Below, one piece after another: positions 37,701 through 50,061 of a stretch of DNA of 64,000 nucleotides; position 1 is the first letter of the stretch, and each line of letters begins with the position of its first letter. The translations under genes were made by a program, and so were the position numbers. The stretch is from NCBI RefSeq assembly GCF_035582795.1, contig NC_134365.1:220489887-220553886 (forward strand). The letters run 5' to 3'. Under the pieces are notes generated by a model. The model was not told the DNA's origin and did no database searches. It was given only the letters and a program-made list of their open reading frames with translations. Source of the DNA: Mycteria americana (Eukaryota > Chordata > Aves > Ciconiiformes > Ciconiidae).

Positions 37701-38930
37701 TTCCTAGGTTAAACACTTCTGTTAGCAATACAGGGGTCATCGCAACGTCTTCATCAGCGTGTTATGAACGAATGTAACCTCTGGTCTATGCAATGCTGTA
37801 GGAGAGAGATAAAGGCCAGGGTATATTTACCTGCAGTGGCCAAACTGCTGCCCATGCCCACAGTAGCCAATTTAACTACAGGAACAGCCAAAAGGCACTT
37901 CCATCCCCTCTGTTCCATCCCAGGTACCTGCCAAGACCTTCAGGTTCCCGGTGGCCGGGACACCAGCTGAGCGTAACAAGACTCAGCCACACGCGCAGCT
38001 CAGACCCTGCAAGACTTGCTGTGTCCGATGGCCAGAGGGCGATTTGAGAGGAAGAAGCGAAGAAGAAACGTTTGCAAAGGCTGGATGGACTTTTTTTTTG
38101 TGTGTGTGCTTTTAGCGAAGACTGCGGCAGCTGTGGTTAATTCTAAAGTGAGAAATAGAGAAAAGTTCATTGGATGATGAACGGCTTTCCTCCCTGCAAG
38201 TTATAAAAGAAGGAAAATGGAAATCTAACAGTGGCTTTCGCTTCTAAAATTAACATAATTCTCCCTGACGCATGAATGTGGCTCTGCAATGAGAGCAGCA
38301 CAAACCCCGGTGCTCTGGCAGGACAGAGACCTGACCCTGGAAAAGTCTTTAATGTGTGGATGCAGCCCGTTAACATCTGGAGCAAAACGCTAGTGGCTCC
38401 TTCTAAAGATTGCACTAGCAGACGTCGCTCTGCAAGAATGCATCAGGGTTGCATCATGTGGGCTCCTTGAATTTTCCAGAAATCCTGCCTGCCACCTCTT
38501 TCCTGCCAAGTTTTCACTGCAAATCTATGCAGTAGCTAGGAAATACACACTGCAATTCTCTGCTGGCATATTTTAAACAGGCAGGAGTATTTAGGCTAAG
38601 CATAGTATGTGGTTTTTGATGCACAGGGACGTACGAAAGAGGTCCCTTTTTGCTAAGGGTCGCACATGCAGAACCAGTAGTCCGGGATATAGGAAACTTC
38701 AGAGAGAGGGAAATACATGGTTCAATGTATTAAACTTTACGTGTGACACTACGTATCTATCACGCACTGCAAAATGACATCAGAATTGGCGTTAAAGTTG
38801 CAAAAAGCACTAGAAAGCTTGGAAAGGCCAAATTAAGTTCAACTGGGTAACTTTCACTTGAGCTCAACCACTCTTATGACAGAGAGCAAAGAAACCCTCG
38901 AATACCTTCTCTCTGTTCTCATCGATGCAT
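34703..38930. other. Unannotated intergenic DNA
   Basis: No gene is recognised. Poly(A) runs lie near 35600 and 35690. Frames are short and overlapping. Confidence 0.5.
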
Positions 38931-38934
38931 GCTC

Positions 38935-39422
38935 ACAGAATCAGAATCACAGAATCACAGAATCGTATAGGTTGGAAAAGACCTTTAAGATCATCGAGTC
39001 CAACCCTAAACCTAACACTGCCAAGCCCACCACTACACCATGTCCCTGAGCACCTCATCCAAACGTCCTTTAAATACCTCCAGGGATGGCGACTCCACCA
39101 CTTCCCTGGGCAGCCTGTTCCAGTGCTGGACAACCCTTTCAGTGAAGAAAAATTTCCTAATATCCAGTCTAAACCTCCCCTGGCGCAACTTGAGGCCATT
39201 TCCTCTCGTCCTATCACTTGTTACCTGGGAGAAGAGACCGACCCCACCTCTCTACACCCTCCTTTCAGGCAGCTGTAGAGAGCGATGAGGTCTCCCCTCA
39301 GCCTCCTTTTCTCCAGGCTGAACAACCCCAGGTCCCTCAGCCGCTCCCCATCAGCCTTGTGCTCCAGACCCTTCACCAGCTTCGTTGCCCTTCTCTGGAC
39401 ACGCTCCAGCACCTCAATCCTC
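38935..39422 (-). mobile_element. CR1 LINE 3' fragment
   Basis: The + strand begins with ATCACAGA tail units and runs through antisense CR1 3' UTR into the end of the polymerase frame. The order matches the 6.2 kb copy for about 460 bases with only scattered changes by eye. It is 5'-truncated. Minus-strand frames here (for example 39221-39412) are remnants of the CR1 polymerase C-terminus. The two copies lie in the same orientation, 33 kb apart. Confidence 0.95.
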
Positions 39423-42400
39423 CACCAGCCAGTCCCCGTGCCTTGGAGACTGGTCTTGGCCTTTTGCAGGTACCTCCTAAACTGCCACGAGGGTTATGGT
39501 CCTCACCCAATTTGGACCTGCATGAAGGGACCCGACCGGTGTGACATTTGCCTCCCGTGTGGGTGCGTTGCGTCATCCCAAGCAAAGACGCAGCGACTCG
39601 GATCTAGACACAAACTGGTTTGGTCCCACCAGATCAGCACAACAAGGTCACCAGGGTTGGGGCAACCAAGAGCCTGTGGTCCCTGGACCCTGGGAAGGAT
39701 GAAGCCCTTTCTCCTGTTGTATCTCTCTGGGCAGATTTTCCATTGCCTCTGTTAAGAGCAGAAAAGACGAAGAGGCTGCCAAGCCCCTTCCTAAGCATCC
39801 CTTTGCTTACACATCCGCAGCACGTGGGCGACGAGAGATGTACGTGCTGTTTGTTCCTGCTGGACTGCTGCCCGGTGCAGGGGGGGTGCTGAGCCCAGCA
39901 TGTCTTTTCTCAGATTCATCTCTCCCCTCCTCCTTTTCTGCCTTAAAACTGCTGCATCAAGCACCCCCAAGCCCACAACGCAGCAAAAACGCCAGCCTCA
40001 GCCCCGTCCTGCATTCGGCTCCCCCATCCCATCGGCATCACCAGTGGGAGAGTTGTTGGGGACCTGATTTCCAACAACCAAGGCACTTTGAGGGACACGG
40101 GGAAGATCGGTGAGACAGGCAGTTGTGTAACTTGTGTGCCTACACGCAAGCGGGCATGCACACGCGTGCACATGCGTGCACACGCGTGTGCACACGCTGA
40201 ACCCGCCCCACTGCCCGCCCCAGCGCAGCGCCGAGCTGGAAGCAGAAGATTGGCTGGCGAAGGATCTCTCTCCAAGCCAGGGTCGGTTTTAGGGGCGTTT
40301 CTGTTCCCTCAGCTGGCTCCAGAATAAATGGTTTCCTTTTACATCCCGTTTCCTTCGAAGAGGCCTGAAACGTTGCTGCGCTGCAGGGGCGGGGGGGGGC
40401 ATGTGGGTCTGCACCTCCTCTCAGCTTTCTGACAGCTTCAACCAAATTTAAAGGAGAGGCAGAGAGCTCAAACCTTTTAAGTTCCCATATGCTTCTTGAA
40501 AACAGGCAGCCAGGAAGAGACGAGGAAGAGCTTTAACGTCGCAGCGGATGGGAACTCGGCTTTTAACGAGCCATCAGAGATTCCCCCTCGCAGCTGCGCT
40601 CCGTGCATGACTCTGAGCAGACCGACCTCCCCGTTCCTGGGCCTTTTCTGCTCATATTTGGTAATAAAGGGTAAAAAACTAGAAATGGCACATTCCTTGG
40701 TGCCTGCCTCAGGCTCCTCACAGTGGGGAAACTGAAGCTACAGCATCCCAAATCACTGGTCTCACCCTGCTCTCGCAGCCTGCCCTTGAGATGGCCCTGG
40801 CGTTCGTGGGGCTGACGTGGCTGAAAAACTAACCGCTTTCTTTTTCTTTCGGTTAACTTTCGGGTGGATTCAGACAGTCCCAGTCACTGCGAGGCAGAAG
40901 GGAGGGGCTGAGGAGTGCGTATCGCCAGTCCAAGACAGCTCATCCAGACGGCCTGGAAAGGGTACCCCGGAGTCCTGTTGGTTTGCCACGACCCCAAATC
41001 AGAGCTCCTGTATCAGTGTAGAAAGAGCACAGGACCCGGCGACCACGGGGGTCCTCCCAGCTTGCTGCCCAGGGATGGCAAACTCCTGTCCCCAAGCTGC
41101 GGCTGTCCACAAGGACCCCATCTCCTCCACCCGGCTCCCGGGAAGGTACAGGATGCAGGGCTTTGCAATCAGATCTGCTGTCACCCGTGCTGGACCTCCG
41201 CCGAGGCCGCGCAGATGCCATTCTTTCCACCCGAAAGCACGGGAGGAATTTCCACCTCCCCCCCCCACCTCCACGTGTTGGCAGGAGACCCTGTGGATTT
41301 TGAACTTTTCTCTGGGCGTATTAAACAGGGATTACAAGCTGGGATCAAGGGAGTCTCTCTCCTCTATGCCCTGTGGGAAAGCTGCAGCTGGGGCCTCGCT
41401 AGCCTGTCGTTCCTTGCTCTTGCATCACGGCATACCTGCGTGATACCGCGGATGGAGAATTCGCCCCCCTCTAGGGCAATCACAGTTCTTTCCCTCTTCC
41501 TTTTTCTCCTCCATCACATCTGCTGAAGAAGCAGAAGCTGACCGGTGCTTTGCAGAGGATGCGCGCATCCACAGGCTGAATTTGCACCCTTAGGGCACAG
41601 AACCCCACCCTGTGACCTCCCAGAAAGCCAGGGGCCGGCATCCCCAGCTCCGGGCTGGGGATGAGGCTAGCAGAGATGAGTTTGGCTCGTCAATGCAGCA
41701 GACCAGACAGGCCAGGGCACAGATCCACGGGACACTCAGCCTTTCAGCTTCACTGCCATCCTTTGTGTGCTGTCTATTCAGACAAAGCTGGTCCCTTCCA
41801 GCTGCAGCCAAACCGGGACCCGGGCATGGGTGCAAGCCAGAGAGAGGGAAACAGGCTGCGATTCTCCCTGAGTCCGAGACATTGCAGGCAGCAAAGCCAT
41901 TGCTCCGTCATGCCTTGAGCTGCATGAATGAGTTCAGAGTGGCAAAGGAGGAGGTTGCAAGGGGAAAATTAAAGCGCCAATCCTGAACTTGCCCTTGAGC
42001 TGAGCAGAGAAGCAGAATCCCCCCCCAAAGCCTTTGCATGTGGGTACCCAGAGAACCAGGTGAGCTCTGACTAGCTCTGGATGGGGAACCCCTCATCCAA
42101 CACACGCTTGGTTTGCCTAGAGATGAAGCCATGGTGTTTGAGCGCTACTGGGAACTCACCTGAGCCTAGAGTCGTACTGGTTGCCACCAGCCCCAGCCCC
42201 CATGGCTCTTCACATGGCTCTGGGAGATGACCTTGGGCTGGATCCTAAGGCCACAGCTGCTTCCAGGCTCCATCCAGAACCGTTTGCTCTGGTTTGGGGA
42301 GAGATTTGGCTGATGAAACTGAGACACACGCAAGTTCCTCTGCAATCCCAGCTGCATCAGTGATAACACTGCTCCTGGGATTGAGAAACGGTCTGGGGAG

Positions 42401-45273
42401 GGTTGAACTGATTTGAGAAGGTTTGAGCTCACCTAGGGAGGGATTCTTTAAGGCTGGTTCACCTTCTCTGTCCATTCCTGCTCATTAGGTGAGAAAACGA
42501 TGCCCAGCAGATGCGGGCAGGAGAAGCGAGAAGCGGTGCAGAGGCAGGGAGCATTCACATCAGGGCTGCCTTTGTCTCACCCTTGCAGGCAGGTGAGATC
42601 ACGCTGTCACCAGGATGGGGGACACAACGGGGACATGCAAATTCGGGAATTTGACGGTATCAAGGAGTCTCGCAGGCTTGTTGCATCCTCTGCGGGAAGA
42701 CTAGATGCATTCAAGGTGGAGGCTGCAAAGAGCATCAGTATCACCTTGGCTGCCCCCACCATGATCTTTGCAGGTCCCATGGTATTTAATCCTCCAAGAC
42801 CTAATCCTGCCATGTGCTGTGCTCCCTCCAAGAGATGTTCAGCACCAGGACTGCTTCTCAGCTGCTCTTCAGTGCCAGACCCATGCTGGCTCTGAGCATC
42901 CCTGCCTTCCTCATCTGCAGCACAGAGAAACCCCAGAGGTGAATGAGTTACCCAGAGGGGGAGGTGAGGCTCATAAACTCTGAGGCTCATAAGGATGTAC
43001 AAAATGTCCTACTAGGCCAGCGTGGTCCACCTAGCTCTGCTCCACCAGCGGCCACGGGAGAGGCAAGCACTTTTAGGGCAAGCAACTGGTTCCAGCTTGC
43101 CTGTGGTCCATTGCGCTTGTGCCACCCCAGCACCCAGGCCTGCTGGATTAGGGATGTTCAGCGTACATCCCCATTAGTATCTACTTCTGGAACTAATTAG
43201 TGTAATTTGTCTAAGCCTTTTAGCTTGGATCCCATCTGCCTCCTGTGGATGCAACTGCATGAAAAAAGGACTGCCTGGGATCTGTTTTAAAATGATCTCC
43301 TGCTAGCTTCTACCCAGCTCCATGCTCTTAACTGTGGGATCTGGTGAACAGCTTTAATCCCCCGCCCCATTAAAGCTGAGAGTTACAAGAAGGGGCTACG
43401 TATCTCCGCTCTACAAATTGCCTTCACTGCTATCCTTGCTACAGACCATGCTTGATCCTGGAACGCAGAAATCCTGCACCAGCACTGCTTCATGCCAGCT
43501 TAGAAGATGACAGACTCTGCAACTGATACAGGAAAACAAGGGTCAGGCTCCTGGGTCACTGTAGCCTACAGGAAAGGCTGAGTGTGCAAAGCTGCTGGAG
43601 TTTATATTTAAAAAGTCGTGTCCAAAGAGCCTGTTAGACTGCAGTGTTTGCTTTCATTTGCCTTTGCAGAAATAAAAGCGCTCCTTTAATATATAATCAA
43701 GTGAATTAGTAACACCGCTTTAAATAAGACAAGCCAAACGACCACGACAGCATCAGTCCAGATGTTTTACAGCTGGGCATGGGTTGTATACCGCAGAGCC
43801 GGGTGTAGGACTCCCAGTACCAGTCGGATTTCACTGTCCTCCACCCCAGCAGCTCCCCCACACCCGGCCCAGGCACTGCGACAAGAGGCTGCAAATCTCC
43901 GTCCAGTTTGTCGGGGCGTGTAGGATCAGACCCATATCACAAACTCTTTGGGTTTTTTTTAATTAAAGTATGTTATAGCTCAGCAGATCTGCAGCCACCG
44001 AAATCCAAAGGCTCCCCAGGGAGCGTAACCACACTCGAAATAACTCGCGACAAAAGAAACGTAAGTTTTTGCCCTACACGCAAGTGCGTTTTAAAGCTGG
44101 GCGGCTGGAGGGGAGGAGTTGGGCTGGAGAAGTGGATGTGTCTTTTGGCAGCTGGGCCCTCTCATTAAAGGAGCAGAGAAGACGGAAGAAGGCAACTCCC
44201 AGTATCGCTCCCCCTTCCCGGTCCTCTCCCCCATCCCACTGCTGTAGGATCTCCTACGTGGCACTGTGGGGGCAGGGACCGCTGGCCAGAGCCCCTGCAA
44301 AGTCCAATTGCACTTGGAAATCACTCGATAGCAACAGAAGTCTTCCCCTGCAATGCAGATCAGCCCGATTCCTAGCACTTTTACCCTGGAAAATATGTTC
44401 ACGGTCAAGACGAAGCTGTTTGCTGACATTTGGGCAGAATCTACTCATTTTCTGCATATTCACATCCTAAACCTCTGTAGATTTATCGTGGCTGTCTTAG
44501 AGCAATGCACCCAGAGTTGTGTTGTCTGGGGGGAAGAATTAGTAGTGTGGGACAGTTAGCGATAGCAGGAATAGGGGGGAATAGACATTTAAAAATCAGG
44601 CAAAAATTTGAAATACCTTTATGCTGGGCTGCCTGTCCTCAAACACAAAGAACTATTTTTATTCAACTCCCAATTCCCATTATTGAGGCAAAGCCATTTA
44701 AAAGGACTGAAGCACAGAGCCCTGCACTTGTGTCAAAGGAGTTTGGTGCTGGGAGGCATTGAAAGAGATCAAGATTAAAAGTTTTAGAGTTTATTTTAAA
44801 TTTCACTAGGAAGAAAAAAAAAAAATCTTACATGGGAAGTAATTACACAGAAGGGTTTGAAGGTGGAGCAATTCAGAGCTTGGCAGAGAAGACAGGCTGA
44901 CACTGGAAGTTTAAAGGAGCTTTTCTCTTTTCTCAGCTGGTATATGCTGCTGGTACAGACCAGTAACTTTTCACCTGCGTATTGATTGTTTGCTATCAGC
45001 AAATTCTTTTTTTGCTATAGCAACATAGTAATAAAGCAAAGATTGTGCTATAAAAACCCTGGGGCCACATTCTGATCATTTATGCAGACACAAAGCCAAG
45101 AAAACTGCTCCAAATATACACTAGCGTACACAAAAATACGATGCTTAAGGTACTTCAAACCTCTCTTTCCCACTGACTCCCTCCCAGAAGGAAGCTGATC
45201 TCTGAACATCACGGCTGCGAGGCCACGAGGACCGTTTAGGCACGTTAGCATTAAAGACTGCAGCGTAAGGTAC
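39423..45273. other. Intergenic DNA without recognised genes
   Basis: Apart from the alternating purine-pyrimidine run at 40154-40197, I see no feature I can name. Frames of about 200 codons on the + strand at 40.8-41.5 kb overlap in two frames and resemble no family known to me. Confidence 0.5.
40154..40197. repeat. Alternating purine-pyrimidine tract
   Basis: For 44 bases purine and pyrimidine alternate without a break, made of GCATGC, CACGCG and GTGCAC units. GC-rich tracts of this kind are the classic Z-DNA formers. The tract is also rich in short palindromes such as ACGCGT and GTGCAC. Confidence 0.9.
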
Positions 45274-45353
45274 CTGCTTGAATGCAAAATGCCCAGGGAA
45301 GATGTCAGCTGGAAACGTGGTTTGTTCGGGTATTTCTTTCTCCACACGCACCA
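45274..45353 (-). other. Exon-like segment with strong splice sites
   Basis: On the minus strand a long pyrimidine tract with a TTTAAC branch-like site leads to CAG just above 45353. Eighty bases later AAGCAG|GTACCT forms a good donor. The segment is open in two of three frames; one starts VRVEKEIPEQTTFPADIFPG. I recognise no protein in either frame. It could be an extra upstream exon of a leftward gene such as the one starting at 5.8 kb only if that gene starts further right. Otherwise it may be an exon of a non-coding RNA, or chance. Confidence 0.3.
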
Positions 45354-46945
45354 CTGAAAAAGAAAACCAAAAAAGTTAAATAAATCACACAAAGCTAGGA
45401 GCCTTCAGGCAGCTGAAATGACTTCATGCTTGGCGCCCAAAAGGTCGCCCAGCGAAAGAGACCCCTTGGCACTTTTCCCCTGTAACAGCTTTTGTGCAAA
45501 CGACACCGCCATAATATCCATCAGCCATAATAAAGGCTATTGGGAATGGATGAACGGGACAATCTTTCTCACAGCCAGAAGCAAACACCCAGTGACCAGA
45601 ACAAACCTCCCGTTATCTGCTAACCGCTGTTATCAAGGTCTTGTCGCTGCAATCGGTGCTGGGAGCGAAATCATCGTAGAAACGCACATTTTGGTTTGCT
45701 ATTAAGAGTTCTGGGGAGCTGGGTTATTGCAGCTGGTAGGAAATTTTGTACAGGGAGGGCTCAAAGACCTCTCCTCATTTGAGGTGCGGAGTATCTATTC
45801 GCATGGCATCATCTGAACGGTTTAGACAGAAGAAAAATGTCACTTTTCGATGCCATCTTCTAGAAGCAGTGGATGGATGTTGTGCAGGGAAATGGACGGC
45901 GGAAAGATGAGATGATCCCATTGCAAGGTGCTTGCAAGACAAGAACCCAGGTCTGAGGGCAGAATATTCAAAGCCAGAAGACTAAATCAGATGCTGTTTT
46001 CTACTATAGCAAGAGGTAGCAACCTGCTGAGACCCATCTTGTGAGGGAAGGAGAGAAACTTGCAGAGCCAAACCCATCATTAATGGGGGGGGGGGGGGGG
46101 AATGAACTTGCTTGGTGATTAGAAGCAAGGGAAGACACAGACATCAGTTAAACAACACAATGATGCGGCATCCTTCTGCTAATGTGGTAACCATCAATGA
46201 GGATGATGCTTAAGTACTGGGGGGTACCTAGAATATCACTATATCCCAGATTGCCATTAAAAAAAAAATCCCATGCCCGCTTAAAATATGACAGGGTTGA
46301 AACCGAGCAGCGTTCAATACTCGTGACTCAGCGCGGAAACTTCTCTATGGCACATACTTTGCTGCAAGCGCTCTCAGCCAGGCAGTCTGGCACTGGGCGG
46401 CATGAGCATTTAACTCCTTCAACATTACTTTGGGGCCACGAATATTTGCTGCCATAACGCTTTTCTAAACTGCGTACGTTTGCCGGACACGAGGGTTTTG
46501 CCACCGTGTTGTGCTACAATGAAGAACAGCCCCCAACCGACCTGCTCATCTCACGCCTACGATGCAGGGGGAAATTTGGAAGTATGGAAGATGCGATGGG
46601 TAAGAGGTTCACCCCTCCATCAGCCCAGCTGCTGGGGAAAAGGAGAGGTGGGTATTAGCGCAGGTGGGGAGATGGATGGAAAACCAGTGTCTGTGGGATA
46701 CAGCAATATGAGGAAGTTCTCCAGCTGCCCGTAACTTGGCCATCAGGTCCCTGCAGAGCGCACGCAGGTCCTCTTGGGTATCACCAAAGAGGGGGGCATT
46801 TCAGATGGCAAGATGTGGCTCGACCCAGGTGCAGATGGTAGAACATTCGCTGCCTGTGACTGCTCCGGTCGTGGCTGAAGCCCTCTGCAACACTCTCGAC
46901 TTCATGGAGGATGCCACCTTAGGAAAAAATAAATAACTTCCCCGC
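45354..46945. other. Upstream flank of SERPINH1
   Basis: No exon is seen. A G16 run lies at 46085-46100. GC content rises from about 46.95 kb towards the SERPINH1 promoter. Confidence 0.5.
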
Positions 46946-47273
46946 CTCATTCACCAACAACCACCCAGCCTCAAGAGGTGCCGGGGGGGGGAATAAGATG
47001 CACCAGAGCCTTGTAAAAATGCAAAAGCACCGTTTGGGCTTGGGAGAGCCTCCCATAGCCCTGCTGTGAGGCTGGCTGGGGGCAGGCAGAGAGGCAGCTC
47101 CGGCCGTGCCGGCAGAAGGAGGGACCGCGCGTCCCCCCAGCCCCGCCGGACCCCCCCGTGCAGCAGCAGCGGGGCCGGGCGCTCCCTGCCATTGGCGGGA
47201 GGTCGGGAGAGCTTTATCGGATCCTCCCCTTCCTCTCCCTCCCCAGGCGTTTTTAAGAGGTTTTTTCCCAACT

Positions 47274-47286
47274 TTCCAGAAGTTTC
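47274..47286 (+). promoter_or_regulatory. SERPINH1: Heat-shock element
   Basis: TTCcaGAAgtTTC is a perfect set of three alternating nTTCn/nGAAn units, the minimal binding site of the HSF1 trimer. It ends 12 bases before the TATA box. HSP47 is a heat-inducible ER protein, so this fits its known regulation. Confidence 0.9.
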
Positions 47287-47298
47287 TCCCCGGCCCCT

Positions 47299-47304
47299 TA
47301 TATA
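47299..47304 (+). promoter_or_regulatory. SERPINH1: TATA box of SERPINH1
   Basis: TATATA lies about 30 bases before the expected start of transcription near 47330. Confidence 0.85.
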
Positions 47305-47329
47305 CCCCCTCCGCGGGACGGCGAGGTGC

Positions 47330-47380
47330 ACAGGGGAGCCGAGCAAAGCAGCGTCCCAGCCCCGCACCGCCCCGCCGCAG
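47330..47380 (+). other. SERPINH1: SERPINH1 exon 1, non-coding
   Basis: The start is inferred from the TATA box. The end is fixed by CCGCAG|GTAAGG at 47380/47381. It holds no start codon, in line with the known non-coding first exon of HSP47 genes. The intron (47381-50030, about 2.65 kb) opens with an unusual G run right after the donor. Confidence 0.75.
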
Positions 47381-47384
47381 GTAA

Positions 47385-47408
47385 GGGGGGGGGGGGGGGG
47401 GGGGGGGG
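47385..47408 (+). repeat. Poly(dG)24 next to the exon 1 donor
   Basis: Twenty-four G residues follow GTAA of the SERPINH1 intron 1 donor, then four GGGAC-type units. The run is a strong G-quadruplex candidate overlapping a splice site, and its exact length is uncertain in any assembly. Confidence 0.85.
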
Positions 47409-50030
47409 ACGGGACGGGACGGACACGACACCGGGGCAGCCCCGGTTCGCAGGACCGCTGCCAGGCAGGGATGCGGCCAAGCTGAGATTGCAGCAGGCCG
47501 GGTGTTATTTTGGGGTCCTGCGTGCTCCTGGTTGGCCCCACAGGGCAGGGAAGTCGGGGGGGGGGGGGGTATTGCATGGGGGGGAAGAGAGTTGCATGGG
47601 GGAAGAGGGTGGCATGGGGGGTAGGTTGCATTGGGGTGGGTTGCGATTGGGGATGTGTGTAGGGTACGGACTGCCCCACAAGTTGGCTCTATTTTTGGAG
47701 AAAAGATATTAAAAGATCCCCACCATCACCACCTCCAGTTTGCTAAAGACGGTTGCAGCGAAGCTGCACCCTGGGTTTGCACCCAGGAGAAATTTTCAGG
47801 GGGTGAAGAAAGAGAAGAGGGGGTAAGGGAAGCACCAACTTGGTCCGAGTGGTCCCGGAGCAACCCTGGCTGGAGAAAGCCTTCAGCCCCTGCTCCTGCC
47901 CAGCCTGGGAGCCTCCGGGACCCTGGGCACCGGCCCAGCGCAGGAGGAAGAGCTCTCACTACAGCCTCCCTGCGACGAGACTGACTAACCCTGTCCTTCT
48001 GCCTGCCGTAACGAAGCCTCACGTCCCTCTGCTGACATGGAAACGGCCTTTTGCTTGCATGCCTCCGTCCTGCGGCTTTGTCTTGGTCATGGGAGAAATA
48101 CAGTCCTCGAAGGGGTGCGTGCCTCTGGCTGGCCGTCGTGGGCGATGGCACCTCCAAATCCTGCCGGGAGAGCAGGTCCCCGCCAGCCCCGAGGAGGTCT
48201 GCAGGATGCCACGTTGGCACAGGGCATCCCTTTGCAGGGCTGGGCTGGACCAACGCAAGAGAGGATGTTACGTTCCCCCAGATTCCCTCTATTTTCACCC
48301 TGAGTTATGAATTCACCAATAATCTCAGCCGTAATCCAAGGATGGGCAAAATTTCCCTGTCTCGCCGCCATGGGCTGCGTCACTCATGGCAGCCCAGCGC
48401 ACCCGGCCAAATTTCTCACCAGTCTCTGAAGTAATGAACCTTTTTTAAGCTGAGGATGTAAGCGGCATGGGCCGCCCGTTGCTTGCAAGAGAACTACTCC
48501 ATGTATCTGTTTTCTTTCAGAATGAAAAAGGCAAACGTTGACCTCACTATGAAAGAGTTTCAAGGTATCTTTAGAAATAAAAGGGAAGAAAAAGAAAAAA
48601 AAAACAAAAGAAAACCTTTCAGATTTTAAATGCTTGCCGCACCCAGTGCTGTCTGCACCTTAAAAGTGCATCAAGGGCAGTTTTGAGCCTGTTGCCCAAG
48701 TCTTTGCTCTTAGGTAGCCGGGATGGCTCTTCCTTTCAACGGAAGGCTTGCTCCCAAAAGGATTTTAGGATACCAATTGCCTCCCTCTCTGAGGCTACGT
48801 AATTCCCCACTCTGGCAACTGGTCCCTGGTGCAACTGCGCACTCTCTTTGCTTCGGGCTATGTGCGTGTTTCCTTCCATATGTAATCCCAGCGGGCCCTT
48901 CGCTTCCTGCTCTGTTTGCTTTAACCCTGAAGCTGCCCTGTTGCAGCCCTCTCTTGTCTCCGCACGCAAGGAGCAGCCTCTGAGGCTGGCCCGGAGCAGG
49001 GTGGGAGGAGAGGACTGAGGAACGCAACTTCATTGTAGCCTTAGGCGTGATCCAGCCTGTCGAGGAAAAGCTCGCTTTGGGCGCGAAGGTGGAATTTAAG
49101 CCCTGGGGATCTGCGATATGGAAGGTTTGCTGTGAGCAGTGGGAAGTTAGGAGGGAGGGAAGGTCTGGGGACAGGTTAAAGCCTTGGAGGCAGGCGGGAT
49201 GAGCTCCAAAGAGCTTTCAGGCACAGCATTTAGGACTGGGCAGCCTGCAGATTTATCGACACTAGTAGCTCAGAGCCCTCACTGGGGATGGGTGCACCTA
49301 CGTTGTGATGAGACGCATCTACCTAACGTATGAACATATTAGGAAGGGGCTCTGCTGGGGGAAAGGAGGGGTCCACCACCTTCCTCTGTCCCGCTGCCTC
49401 CCTGGCAGGGCTGTACAGGCAAAAACTAAGTCAGACAGAGCTGACCAGACAGCGTTGGATCTTCTCAAGGGGCCCTCTGACTTATTGGTGGAAGCTCATG
49501 GGCTCCATCTAGTGTCTGGAAAGCTGAGCTTTTGGCTACTAAGCTGGGGTCCCCAGGGAGGACGATCCCTGCCGTATGCTGACCGTGATAGCAGAGCCCT
49601 GCCCGTCAATCCAGGGGCTATGCGGCCCCTAGGCAGCAGAAATATCCCGCTTTTAGCTTTTCCTGACCAGGGCAGAAGTTTGACCTGCTACCCTGGGGAC
49701 AGAAATATCTGTTGTTTCCATTCCCTGGCCCCTCCTTAAATCATTTACTGTACATGAACATAGAGTAATACAGTAAAATTGCTTATAAGGGAAGCTTTCA
49801 TTCAAAATGCACAGGCTCTGCATGCCAGAGTGCAGCCTGGACTCTTGAAGATTAATTGTTGCTCAGGGGAAAGCCCAATGTGGACTTGGGATCGTTGCAC
49901 CCCAAGTGAAGCGTTGATGCAGATGCTCTGTCTATCACTGGAGCAGGTTTCACTGGAAGAGCCCCTGGGGTCTCTGCATGCTCCAGGAAGGGAGTGAATC
50001 ATGCTGACGGTGAGCTCTTCTTCCCAGCAG
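47409..50030 (+). other. SERPINH1: SERPINH1 intron 1
   Basis: The 2.6 kb intron holds further G runs near 47556-47569 and no recognised repeat or RNA gene. It ends in TTCTTCCCAGCAG, giving an acceptor at 50030 (the AG three bases earlier is a possible alternative). Confidence 0.75.
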
Positions 50031-50061
50031 GTCCTCAGAGGCGTCTGGTGCTGCTGAAACC
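50031..50061 (+). other. SERPINH1: SERPINH1 exon 2, 5' UTR part
   Basis: The 31 bases between the acceptor and the start codon complete the 5' leader. No upstream start codon lies in them. Confidence 0.8.

Larger units (their letters stand above)
46950..47480 (+). promoter_or_regulatory. SERPINH1: SERPINH1 CpG island promoter
   Basis: This CpG-rich block has GC boxes, an inverted CCAAT box (ATTGG at 47191-47195), a heat-shock element and a TATA box in the right order and spacing before the first exon. GC boxes, HSE and TATA are the known control elements of mammalian and chicken HSP47 promoters. Confidence 0.9.

Noticed and set aside
40817-41526. Two overlapping + strand frames of over 200 codons
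   Set aside because: They overlap in different frames, have no recognisable domain, and the sequence shows no promoter or splice signals.
42995-43080. Possible old LINE 3' end (GGTCCACCTAGCTCTG-type words)
   Set aside because: The match to the vertebrate L3/CR1 3' motif is too weak and short to call by eye.
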